Part shown: positions 1 through 7,724 of the stretch, piece after piece
How the letters are laid out: every line of letters starts with the position of its first letter
Numbering within the stretch: position 1 is the stretch's first letter
The notes under the pieces: generated by a model
The model's input: the letters and a program-made list of their open reading frames with translations, nothing else
The model's database searches: none
What the model was told of the DNA's origin: nothing
Assembly: GCF_001425045.1 (NCBI RefSeq)
Contig: NZ_LMDJ01000006.1
Span: 73,793 to 137,792, forward strand
Origin: Massilia sp. Root351
GTDB lineage: Bacteria; Pseudomonadota; Gammaproteobacteria; Burkholderiales; Burkholderiaceae_D
Length of the DNA stretch: 64,000 nucleotides
Reading direction: 5' to 3'
Translations under genes and position numbers: made by a program

Positions 1-1545
1 GTTTCCGAGCCATCGCTGCCGGCCAAGAAGTTCGTCAGCGAGAGCACCAGCTTCGCGTTCGCCAAGTCCGCGCAAGGCTGGTTGCAGCCCATGTCGGTGG
101 CGCAGACGGGCTGGAAGAACACCAATCCTTCCTATGAAGAGCACTACCAGATGGGCATCCCGGTCGGTACGCCGTCGCCCATGAAGGCCGGCTGGGTGTT
201 CCCGGCGCTGTTCAAGACCGGTGAAGGCAAGGGCGAGACCTGGGTGGCCCTGACCGAAGCGAACATGGACGGCAGCTTCCACGCCTCGCGCCTGCAGGCC
301 GAGTCGCCGGACGGCGTGTACCGCATCGGTGGCCCGGCCGAGCCGGAAGTGTTTACCGGCGGCGCGCTGCTGGCTGAAACGAACGGCACGCTGACCACGC
401 CGTGGCGCGTGCTGGCGGTAGGCACGCTGCCTGCGCTGGTCAACTCCACGCTGGGCACCGACCTGGCCGCACCCGCCGCGCCGCGCGCGTCCACCGCACC
501 GTCGCTGGGCCAGCCCGGCCACGCTTCGTGGAGCTGGGCACTGCTGAAGGACGACCACACGGTCTACGAGGTGCAGAAGAAGTTCATCGACTACGCGGCC
601 GACATGCGCTGGGACTACACGCTGATCGACGCCGACTGGGACCGCAAGATCGGCTACGAGAAGGTGCAGGAGCTGGCCGCGTATGCCGCCGCCAAAAACG
701 TGGGCGTGCTGGTGTGGTACAACTCGTCCGGCGCCTGGAACGGTACCGAGTATTCGCCCAAGAGCAAGCTGTTGACGCGCGAAGCGCGCCGCAGCGAGTT
801 CGCGCGCCTGCAAGCCATGGGCGTCAAGGGCATCAAGGTGGACTTCTTCGCCGGCGACGGCAAGTCCATGATCGCTTACTACATCGATATCCTGAAGGAC
901 GCGGCGGACTACGGCCTGCTGGTGAACTTCCACGGTTCGACCTTGCCGCGCGGCTGGTCGCGCACCTATCCCAACCTGATGACGGCCGAAGCCATCAAGG
1001 GCCTGGAGTTCACCACCTTCGAGCAGCGCGACCAGGACGCGGTGGTGCAGCACATGTCCATGCTGCCGTTCACGCGCAACCTGTTCGATCCGATGGACTT
1101 CACGCCCATGGTGTTCGGTGACATCCCCAACATCAAGCGCGCCACCCGCAACGGCTTCGAGCTGGCCGAATCGGTGCTGCTGCTGTCGGGTATCCAGCAC
1201 TTTGCGGAAGTCCCGGAAGGCATGGCCACCGTGCCGCCTTACGTGAAGGCCTTCCTGCAGGACCTGCCGCGCAGCTGGGACGATTCGAAATTCGTGGCCG
1301 GCTTCCCGGGCAAGTTCGTGGTCATCGCGCGCAAGGCTGGCAACGCGTGGTACGTGGCGGGCATCAATTCGGAAGCGAACGACAAGACGCTGGAACTGGA
1401 TCTGTCCTTCATCGGCAAGCGCTCCGGCGCGCTGATGACCGACGGCGCGGGAGAACGCGAATTTACCCAGTCCGCCATGGCGGCGGGCAAGGCAAGCAAG
1501 ATCACGATCAAGCCGCGTGGCGGCTTTGTCGCAGTATTTAAGTAA
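1..1545 (+). CDS. GH97 family glycosidase, 5'-truncated by window edge
   Basis: The reading frame is open from base 1, so the gene begins outside the window; 514 C-terminal residues are visible against a usual GH97 length near 650. Seen: the end of the N-terminal beta-sandwich, then the (beta/alpha)8 barrel beginning around GHASWSW, the IDADWD strand, KVDFF, FHGSTLPRGW, TAEAIKG and a C-terminal beta domain. In the retaining GH97 subgroup (alpha-galactosidase BtGH97b type) the nucleophile is an Asp in a VDFF-like strand and the acid/base a Glu about 50 residues on; both are present here, so a retaining enzyme, possibly alpha-galactosidase or beta-L-arabinopyranosidase, is inferred. It is followed 19 bases later by the GH51 gene with its own Shine-Dalgarno, consistent with one arabinan/arabinogalactan operon. 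Substrate is not decided by sequence alone. Confidence 0.88.
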   Translation, partial: VSEPSLPAKKFVSESTSFAFAKSAQGWLQPMSVAQTGWKNTNPSYEEHYQMGIPVGTPSPMKAGWVFPALFKTGEGKGETWVALTEANMDGSFHASRLQAESPDGVYRIGGPAEPEVFTGGALLAETNGTLTTPWRVLAVGTLPALVNSTLGTDLAAPAAPRASTAPSLGQPGHASWSWALLKDDHTVYEVQKKFIDYAADMRWDYTLIDADWDRKIGYEKVQELAAYAAAKNVGVLVWYNSSGAWNGTEYSPKSKLLTREARRSEFARLQAMGVKGIKVDFFAGDGKSMIAYYIDILKDAADYGLLVNFHGSTLPRGWSRTYPNLMTAEAIKGLEFTTFEQRDQDAVVQHMSMLPFTRNLFDPMDFTPMVFGDIPNIKRATRNGFELAESVLLLSGIQHFAEVPEGMATVPPYVKAFLQDLPRSWDDSKFVAGFPGKFVVIARKAGNAWYVAGINSEANDKTLELDLSFIGKRSGALMTDGAGEREFTQSAMAAGKASKITIKPRGGFVAVFK

Positions 1546-1564
1546 AACCATAACAGGAGACGGT

Positions 1565-3109
1565 ATGAGCATCATCAAGAAAACCATTCTGGCCATGAGC
1601 CTGGCGAGCGGCGCAGCCTTTGCCGCCGGCGAAGTGAGCATCACCATCGACGCGGCCAAGCCTGGCCCGGTGATCAACAAGAACGTCTACGGCCAGTTCG
1701 CCGAGCACCTGGGCACCGGCATCTACGAAGGCATGTGGGTCGGCCCGAACTCCAAGCAGCCGAACACCAAGGGCTGGCGCAACGACGTGCTGGGCGCGCT
1801 GAAAGACCTGAAAGTGCCGCTGGTGCGCTGGCCGGGCGGCTGCTTCGCCGACGAGTACCACTGGCGCGAAGGCATCGGCCCGCGCAGCAAGCGTCCGGTC
1901 AAGGTCAACACCATGTGGGGCGGCGTCGAGGAAAACAACGCGGTTGGCACGCATGAGTTCTTCGACCTGGCCGAACTGCTGGGCGCCGAGACCTATGTGA
2001 ACGGCAACCTGGGCACCGGCAGCAACCAGGAAATGGCGGAGTGGCTGGAGTACATGACGTCGCCGTCCAAGTCCACGCTGGCTGAACTGCGCCGCAAGAA
2101 TGGCCGCGACAAGCCGTTCAAGGTGGACTACTTCGCTGTCGGCAACGAGGCCTGGGGCTGCGGCGGCCAGATGACGCCTGAGCACTACACCAACCTGTAC
2201 AAGACCGCCGCCGAATTCCTGAAGGCGCCGCATGGCCATATGCCGAAGTTCATTGCCAGCGGCGGCAACGACAATGACACGAAGTGGACCGAGGTGCTGT
2301 CGGCCAACGTGAAGCACAAGATGGACGCGATCAGCTTCCACTACTACACCATCCCGACCGGCAAGTGGGAAGTGAAGGGCGCGGCCACCGGCTTCGGCGA
2401 AGACCAGTGGATCTCGACCATGAAGAACACCATGCGCATGGATGAGCTGATCAAGAACAACGTGGCAGTCCTGGACAAGAACGATCCGTCCAAGAAGGTC
2501 GGCTTCTACGTCGACGAATGGGGCACCTGGTATGACGTGGAGAAGGGTACCAACACCGGCTTCCTGTACCAGCAGAATTCCCTGCGCGACGCGGTGGTGG
2601 CGGCGCTGAACTTCAACATCTTCCACAACTACGCCGAGCGCGTGAAGATGACGAACATCGCGCAGATGGTAAACGTGCTGCAGGCCATGATCCTGACCGA
2701 CAAGGACAAGATGCTGCTGACGCCGACCTACCATGCCTACCGCATGTACGTGCCATTCCAGGACGCGACCTCGCTGCCGATCTCCATGTCCGGCAACGGC
2801 CAGTACAGCGTGGGCAATGTGAGCGTGCCGCAGGTGAGTGCTTCGGCCGCACGCGGCAAGGACGGCAAGGTCTACTTGGCGCTGGTCAACACCAATCCCA
2901 AAGAGGCTGCGGAAGTGTCGGTGAATGTCGCCGGCGCCCAGGCAGGCGTGGCGCGCGGACAGCTGCTGACCGCCGACGCGATGGACGCGCACAACACCTT
3001 CGCCAAGCCGCAGTCGGTGAAGCCGGTGCCGTTCGAAGCGAAGGCCAGCAACGGCAAGCTGCAGGTCAAGCTGCCGGCCAAGGCGGTCGTGGTTGTCGCA
3101 GTAGAGTAA
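1565..3109 (+). CDS. GH51 alpha-L-arabinofuranosidase, exported
   Basis: 514 residues. The start at 1565 is chosen over upstream in-frame codons because AGGAGA sits 8-9 bases before it and because it gives a clean signal peptide (MSIIKKTILAMSLASGAAFA). The GH51 TIM barrel follows: RWPGGCFADEYHW, VGNEAWGCGG with the acid/base Glu195, and YVDEWGTW with the nucleophile Glu318, then the C-terminal beta domain. GH51 enzymes release L-arabinofuranose from arabinan or arabinoxylan side chains with retention; many are cytosolic, so export to the periplasm or beyond is notable. It lies between GH97 and GH43 genes on the same strand, all likely in one transcript. Assignment to the family is secure; preference for arabinan over arabinoxylan is inferred from the neighbours. 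Confidence 0.93.
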   Translation: MSIIKKTILAMSLASGAAFAAGEVSITIDAAKPGPVINKNVYGQFAEHLGTGIYEGMWVGPNSKQPNTKGWRNDVLGALKDLKVPLVRWPGGCFADEYHWREGIGPRSKRPVKVNTMWGGVEENNAVGTHEFFDLAELLGAETYVNGNLGTGSNQEMAEWLEYMTSPSKSTLAELRRKNGRDKPFKVDYFAVGNEAWGCGGQMTPEHYTNLYKTAAEFLKAPHGHMPKFIASGGNDNDTKWTEVLSANVKHKMDAISFHYYTIPTGKWEVKGAATGFGEDQWISTMKNTMRMDELIKNNVAVLDKNDPSKKVGFYVDEWGTWYDVEKGTNTGFLYQQNSLRDAVVAALNFNIFHNYAERVKMTNIAQMVNVLQAMILTDKDKMLLTPTYHAYRMYVPFQDATSLPISMSGNGQYSVGNVSVPQVSASAARGKDGKVYLALVNTNPKEAAEVSVNVAGAQAGVARGQLLTADAMDAHNTFAKPQSVKPVPFEAKASNGKLQVKLPAKAVVVVAVE

Positions 3110-3114
3110 GCTAT

Positions 3115-3159
3115 GTGCCGGCACGGCGCGGACCTTTTGGTTCCGCGCCGTGCCGGCAC
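3115..3159. repeat. Perfect 18-bp inverted repeat between GH51 and GH43 genes
   Basis: Bases 3115-3132 are the exact reverse complement of 3142-3159, separated by nine bases (ccttttggt). It begins five bases after the GH51 stop and ends about 20 bases before the GH43 start. The stem is very GC-rich and has no T-tract, so a simple intrinsic terminator is unlikely; a 3'-end mRNA stabiliser, a processing site that sets the ratio of the two enzymes, or a REP-like element are the candidates. Confidence 0.85.
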
Positions 3160-3180
3160 TGGAACCAGATGGGAATGACG

Positions 3181-4182
3181 ATGAAATATGCAGCACTGAT
3201 ACTGGCCGCCAGCCTGGGCTTGAACGCGCAGGCGGCACAGGTGGGCGTGCACGACCCGGTGATGGCGAAGGACGGCAATACCTACTACGTCTTCAGCACC
3301 GGGCCGGGCATCACCTTCTACAGCTCCGCCAATATGAAGGACTGGAAGCCGGAAGGGCGCGTGTTCGCCGGCCAGCCCGCCTGGGCCAAGTCCGCCGCGC
3401 CCACGTTCGACGACCATATATGGGCGCCGGACGTGCAGCACTACAATGGAAAGTACTACCTGTACTACTCGGTGTCCGGCTTCGGCAAGATCACCTCCGG
3501 CATCGGCGTGACCGTCAACAAGACGCTCAACCCGCGCTCGCCGGACTACAAGTGGGAAGACCAGGGCATGCTGCTGCAGTCGATTCCCGGCCGCGATAAC
3601 TGGAACGCCATCGATCCTGCGGTGATCGAGGACGGCAAGGGTACCGGCTGGATGTCCTTCGGTTCCTTCTGGGGCGGGCTGAAACTGGTCAAGCTGAACG
3701 CCGACCGCACCAGGCTCGCCGAACCGCAGGAGTGGCGCACCATTGCGCGCCGCGACCGGCCGGCCTTCACGGCCGACGACAGCGGCGGCCCGGCGGAGAT
3801 CGAAGCGCCTTACATTTTCAAGAAGAACGGCTACTACTACCTGTTCGCTTCCTGGGGCCTGTGCTGCCAGAAGGAAAAGAGCACCTACCATGTGGTGGTG
3901 GGCCGCGCGCGCGAAGTGACCGGGCCGTACCTGGACAAGAGCGGCAAGGACATGGCGGCCGGCGGCGGCTCGCTGCTGATTGCCGGCGACAAGGACTGGA
4001 AGGGCGTGGGCCACAACAGCGCCTACACCTTCGACGGCAAGGACTACTTCGTCACGCACGCCTATGAAACCGCAGACAAGTACCAGCAGAAGCTGAAGAT
4101 CCTCGACATGAAGTGGGACAAGGACGGCTGGCCGGTCTTGGACCAGGCGGACCTGACCCGCTACCAAAGCCGCTTGCAGTAA
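3181..4182 (+). CDS. GH43 arabinan endo-1,5-alpha-L-arabinosidase-like, exported
   Basis: 333 residues from ATG 3181 (GGGAA five bases upstream; ATG 3169 in frame is a possible alternative). A signal peptide MKYAALILAASLGLNAQA precedes a single five-bladed beta-propeller. The three GH43 catalytic carboxylates are visible: base Asp25 (VGVHDPV), pKa modulator Asp145 (NAIDPAV) and acid Glu208 (IEAPYIF). The compact single-domain layout and motifs YYVFSTG, WAPDVQHY and GHNSAY are those of endo-arabinanases (AbnA/ABN type), which cut the alpha-1,5 backbone. With GH51, GH127 and the furanose importer around it, backbone cleavage of arabinan outside the cytoplasm is the natural role. An exo-acting variant cannot be excluded. 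Confidence 0.9.
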   Translation: MKYAALILAASLGLNAQAAQVGVHDPVMAKDGNTYYVFSTGPGITFYSSANMKDWKPEGRVFAGQPAWAKSAAPTFDDHIWAPDVQHYNGKYYLYYSVSGFGKITSGIGVTVNKTLNPRSPDYKWEDQGMLLQSIPGRDNWNAIDPAVIEDGKGTGWMSFGSFWGGLKLVKLNADRTRLAEPQEWRTIARRDRPAFTADDSGGPAEIEAPYIFKKNGYYYLFASWGLCCQKEKSTYHVVVGRAREVTGPYLDKSGKDMAAGGGSLLIAGDKDWKGVGHNSAYTFDGKDYFVTHAYETADKYQQKLKILDMKWDKDGWPVLDQADLTRYQSRLQ

Positions 4183-4190
4183 TTGCAAAC

Positions 4191-4275
4191 CGTAGGGCGG
4201 GTTGGCGCCATCGGCGCGTAACCCGCCAAGCAAAGCACACCGACGGAGCCACGGCGGGTTACAACCCGCCCTACG
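4191..4275. repeat. Nested palindromic element (GTAGGGCGGGTT type)
   Basis: Outer arms CGTAGGGCGGGTT (4191-4203) and AACCCGCCCTACG (4263-4275) are perfect reverse complements. Inside, GGCGGGTT 4196-4203 pairs with AACCCGCC 4220-4227, and GGCGGGTT 4253-4260 pairs with AACCCGCC 4263-4270, so the element can fold as one long stem or two side-by-side hairpins. Sequences of this type occur as dispersed intergenic repeats in many proteobacteria. It fills the whole GH43-GH127 gap and ends two bases before the GH127 ATG, leaving that gene no Shine-Dalgarno. Confidence 0.8.
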
Positions 4276-4277
4276 AT

Positions 4278-6626
4278 ATGAAACTATCCCACCTAGCGCT
4301 GGCCCTGCAGCTTGCGTTCGCCGTCCCGGCTTACGCCGCCGACCTGTTCCCCCTGTCCGATGTGCGGCTCACTCCCAGCCCCTTCCTGGACGCCCAGAAC
4401 ACCGACCTCAAATATATCCTCGAACTGGAACCGGACAAGCTGCTCGCTCCCTTCCTGCGCGAGGCCGGCCTGCCGCAGAAGAACGCCAGCTACGGCAACT
4501 GGGAATCGACCGGCCTTGACGGCCACCTGGGCGGCCATTACCTGTCCGCGCTGGCGCTGATGTACGCCTCCACCGGCGACGCCGAAGTGCTGAAGCGCCT
4601 GAACTACTTCGTGGCGGAACTGAAGCGCTGCCAGGAGAGCAACGCCAACGGCTACATCGGCGGCATCCCCGGCGGCAAGGACGTGTGGAACGCCATCGCA
4701 CAGGGCAAGCTGCAGGCCGATAACTTCTCCGTCAACGGCAAATGGGTCCCCTGGTACAACCTGCACAAGGTGTACGCCGGCCTGTACGACGCCTGGCGCC
4801 TGGCCGGCAACGCCGAGGCGAAGGCCATGCTGGTCTCCCTGTCCGACTGGGCGCTGCAGCTGAGCACCCACCTCACGCCCGAGCAGATGCAGCTGATGCT
4901 GCGCAGCGAGCATGGCGGCATGAACGAAGTCTTTGCCCAGGTGGCGGGGATGACGGGCGATAAAAAATACCTGGACCTGGCCATCAAGTTCTCGCACCAG
5001 GCCATCCTCAAGCCGCTGGAAGAGGGCCGCGACCAGCTCACTGGCCTGCACGCCAATACGCAGATCCCGAAAGTGATCGGCTTCAAGCGCATCGGCGACA
5101 TGACCGGCGACCCGAAATGGCGGCAGGCCGCCCAGTTTTTCTGGCAGACCGTGCACGACCACCGCACCGTGGCCATCGGCGGCAACAGCGTCAAGGAGCA
5201 CTTCCACGACGACAAGGACTACAGCTCCATGGTCCACGAGACCGAAGGCCCGGAGACCTGCAACACCTACAATATGCTCAAGCTCACCGAGCTGCTGTTC
5301 CAGGGCGACCAGAAGGGCAGCTATGGCGATTACTACGAGCGCGCGCTGTACAACCACATTCTGTCCTCGCAGCGGCCGGACACCGGCGGCTTCGTCTACT
5401 TCACACCCATGCGCCCCAACCACTACCGCGTGTATTCGCAGGTGGACAAGGGCATGTGGTGCTGCGTCGGCTCGGGCATCGAGAGCCACGCCAAGTACGG
5501 CGAGTTCATTTACGCGCACGAGGGCGACACGCTGTTCGTCAACCTGTTCATCCCGTCCACGCTGAACTGGAAGGCCAGGGGCGTCCAGCTGCGCCAGGAA
5601 ACCCGCTTCCCGGACCAGGACCGCACCAGCATCACGCTGGAGTCCGACGGGCAGTTTACGATGAAGGTGCGCTATCCCGGCTGGGTGGCTGCGGGCGCGC
5701 TGAAGATCCGCGTGAACGGCAGGGCCGTCAAGGTGGACGCCAAGCCGGGCGGCTACGCCTCCATCGCGCGCGCCTGGAAGAGGGGCGACAGAGTCGAGAT
5801 CCAGCTGCCCATGAAGACGCGCCTGGAGCAGATGCCGGACAAGTCCAACTACTACGCCGTGCTGCACGGCCCCATCGTGCTGGCTGCGAAAACGCAACCC
5901 TTCGCCAACGAAAAGCTGAACTACTTCGCCGACGACTCGCGCATGGGCCACATCGCCCAGGGCCCGGTGTGTCCGCTGGAGGCCGCGCCGCTGTTCGTGA
6001 GCGACAGCAAGGCCTTCCTGGACAAGTTCAAGCCGGTGCCGGGCCAGCCGCTCACCTTCCGCGCGCCGGGCCTGGTACAGGGGGCGGGCGCCGGGAACAT
6101 CCGCTTCATCCCATTTTTCCGCCTGCACGACTCGCGCTACATGATGTACTGGCAGCAGACCACGCCGGCCAACCTGGCCGTGATGCGGGCCGCGAACATG
6201 CGGGCCGAGTCCGAGCGCCTGGCGCTGGACGCCATCACCGTGGACCAGGTGGCGCCCGGCGAGCAACAGCCCGAGTCGGACCACTTTTTCAAGGGCGAGG
6301 GCGCGGACGCGGGCATCAACAAGGGCCGCCACTGGCGCCACGCGAAAGGCTGGTTCAGCTACGACCTGACCGACAAGGAGGGCCGGGCCGGGACGCTGCG
6401 CCTGACCTTCGCCAAGGCCGACGCCGGCCGCAAGTTCGATATCGTTGTCAACGGCGAGCTGCTGCATACGGTCACGCTGGGTAGCGACGCGGCCGAGGAG
6501 ATCTACACCCGCGACTTCGCCATCCCGGCCGGCCAGCCCGGCCAGGCGCGCAAGCTGACGGTGAAATTCGTCGCCCATCCCGGCTCGATGGCGGGCGGCC
6601 TGTACGGTGTGCGCCTGCTGCGATAA
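4278..6626 (+). CDS. GH127 beta-L-arabinofuranosidase, exported
   Basis: 782 residues. ATG 4278 gives a signal peptide (MKLSHLALALQLAFAVPAYA); longer in-frame starts would lie within the preceding gene and repeat. The (alpha/alpha)6 barrel of family GH127 (former DUF1680) is clear: GNWESTGLDGHLGGHYLSAL, NLHKVYAGLYDA, then the catalytic Zn/Cys cluster GPETCNTYNM (Glu326, Cys328) and MWCCVGSG (Cys395, Cys396), which corresponds to Glu338/Cys340/Cys417/Cys418 of HypBA1. The C-terminal third is beta-sandwich (about residues 480-782). The family uses a cysteine nucleophile to release L-arabinose from beta-L-arabinofuranosides such as extensin glycans or pectic side chains. No ribosome-binding site is seen because a palindromic repeat abuts the start codon; translation may depend on coupling or on melting of that structure. 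Confidence 0.93.
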   Translation: MKLSHLALALQLAFAVPAYAADLFPLSDVRLTPSPFLDAQNTDLKYILELEPDKLLAPFLREAGLPQKNASYGNWESTGLDGHLGGHYLSALALMYASTGDAEVLKRLNYFVAELKRCQESNANGYIGGIPGGKDVWNAIAQGKLQADNFSVNGKWVPWYNLHKVYAGLYDAWRLAGNAEAKAMLVSLSDWALQLSTHLTPEQMQLMLRSEHGGMNEVFAQVAGMTGDKKYLDLAIKFSHQAILKPLEEGRDQLTGLHANTQIPKVIGFKRIGDMTGDPKWRQAAQFFWQTVHDHRTVAIGGNSVKEHFHDDKDYSSMVHETEGPETCNTYNMLKLTELLFQGDQKGSYGDYYERALYNHILSSQRPDTGGFVYFTPMRPNHYRVYSQVDKGMWCCVGSGIESHAKYGEFIYAHEGDTLFVNLFIPSTLNWKARGVQLRQETRFPDQDRTSITLESDGQFTMKVRYPGWVAAGALKIRVNGRAVKVDAKPGGYASIARAWKRGDRVEIQLPMKTRLEQMPDKSNYYAVLHGPIVLAAKTQPFANEKLNYFADDSRMGHIAQGPVCPLEAAPLFVSDSKAFLDKFKPVPGQPLTFRAPGLVQGAGAGNIRFIPFFRLHDSRYMMYWQQTTPANLAVMRAANMRAESERLALDAITVDQVAPGEQQPESDHFFKGEGADAGINKGRHWRHAKGWFSYDLTDKEGRAGTLRLTFAKADAGRKFDIVVNGELLHTVTLGSDAAEEIYTRDFAIPAGQPGQARKLTVKFVAHPGSMAGGLYGVRLLR

Positions 6627-6629
6627 CAT

Positions 6630-6648
6630 AAGGTGGCCTGACCACCTT
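6630..6648 (+). terminator. Hairpin after GH127, possible terminator
   Basis: AAGGTGG (6630-6636) and CCACCTT (6642-6648) form a 7-bp stem with a five-base loop, starting four bases after the GH127 stop. No T-run follows, so it is a weak or Rho-assisted terminator at best. It separates the glycosidase genes from the importer operon, which has its own promoter and operator immediately downstream. Confidence 0.45.
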
Positions 6649-6653
6649 GGCTG

Positions 6654-6721
6654 TCATATCGAAAATGATATCGCTTTGACTAAAAAATGAATTGGATGGC
6701 TATGGCGCTTTCTCATACTAT
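6654..6721 (+). promoter_or_regulatory. LysR-type operator and sigma70-like promoter of the furanose importer operon
   Basis: The dyad ATATC-N6-GATAT occupies 6656-6671 and shares 14 of 16 bases with a copy in front of the lysR gene (12336-12351). Downstream lies TTGGAT (6692-6697), an 18-base spacer and TACTAT (6716-6721). A start site near 6728 would put the dyad centre at about -64, the classic position of a LysR-family recognition site. A second weak -35 (TTGACT, 6676-6681) is also present. Activation by the GbpR-like regulator is inferred. Confidence 0.62.
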
Positions 6722-6749
6722 GAGCGCATAACTAATATTGGAGACCAGC

Positions 6750-7724
6750 ATGAATTTCACTCGCAGGACGATCCTGGGTGCGGCGCTTGCCGCTTGCGTT
6801 ACCACCATCGGCACCATGGCCACTCCGGCCTTCGCGCAAAAGCCGCTGGTGATCGGTTTTTCCCAGGTTGGCGCTGAAAGCGAATGGCGCACCGCGAACA
6901 CCGCTTCGATCAAGGACGCGGCCAAGAAGGCCGGCGTAACGCTGAAGTTCGCCGATGCGCAGCAGCGCCAGGAGAACCAGGTCAAGGCCATCCGATCCTT
7001 CATTGCCCAGCGCGTGGACATCATCGCATTCTCGCCGGTGGTGGAGTCGGGCTGGGACACCGTGCTGCGTGAAGCGAAAGCCGCCAGGATTCCTGTAATT
7101 TTGACCGACCGCTCCGTCAACGTCAGCGATCCGTCCCTGTACGTGACGCTGATCGGTTCCGATTTCGTGGAAGAGGGCCGCAAGGCCGGCCGCTGGCTGG
7201 CGGACTACGCCAAGAAGTCGCCCGCCGCCACGCTGAACATCGTGGAACTGCAGGGCACCGTGGGCTCGGCCCCGGCCATCGACCGCAAGGCAGGCTTCGA
7301 GGAGATCATCAAGGGTAATCCCAAGCTGAAGGTGATCCGTACCCAGACCGGCGACTTCACCCGCGCCAAGGGCAAGGAAGTGATGGAAGCGTTCCTCAAG
7401 GCGCAGGGCAAGAACATCAACGTGCTGTACGCGCACAACGACGACATGGCCATCGGCGCCATCCAGGCGATCGAGGAAGCGGGCCTGAAACCGGGCAAGG
7501 ACATCATCATCATCTCCATCGACGGCGTGAAGGGCGCGTTCGAGGCGATGATCGCCGGCAAGCTGAACGTGACCGTGGAATGCAGCCCGCTGCTGGGACC
7601 ACAGCTGATGGAGGCGGCTGCCGCAGTCAAGGCCGGCAAGCCGGTGCCGAAGCGTATCGTGGTGAACGAGGGCGTGTTCCCGGCCGAAGTGGCGGCCAAG
7701 GAATTCCCGAACCGGAAGTACTAA
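6750..7724 (+). CDS. ytfQ: Sugar ABC transporter substrate-binding protein, YtfQ/GafA-like
   Basis: 324 residues. ATG 6750 follows GGAGA at a good distance; the alternative TTG 6738 is upstream of that site. A signal peptide (MNFTRRTILGAALAACVTTIGTMATPAFA, with an RR pair) precedes a periplasmic-binding-protein type 1 fold: IGFSQVGAESEWRTANT, AIRSFIAQRVDIIAFSPVVESGW, VLYAHNDDMAIGAIQAIEEAG. This is the YtfQ pattern of galactofuranose-binding proteins; the same four-gene arrangement in Shewanella (GafABCD) is specific for L-arabinofuranose. Flanking GH51, GH127 and GH43 genes release exactly that sugar, so L-arabinofuranose (or small arabinosides) is the inferred ligand. First gene of a four-gene importer operon. 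Confidence 0.9.
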   Translation: MNFTRRTILGAALAACVTTIGTMATPAFAQKPLVIGFSQVGAESEWRTANTASIKDAAKKAGVTLKFADAQQRQENQVKAIRSFIAQRVDIIAFSPVVESGWDTVLREAKAARIPVILTDRSVNVSDPSLYVTLIGSDFVEEGRKAGRWLADYAKKSPAATLNIVELQGTVGSAPAIDRKAGFEEIIKGNPKLKVIRTQTGDFTRAKGKEVMEAFLKAQGKNINVLYAHNDDMAIGAIQAIEEAGLKPGKDIIIISIDGVKGAFEAMIAGKLNVTVECSPLLGPQLMEAAAAVKAGKPVPKRIVVNEGVFPAEVAAKEFPNRKY

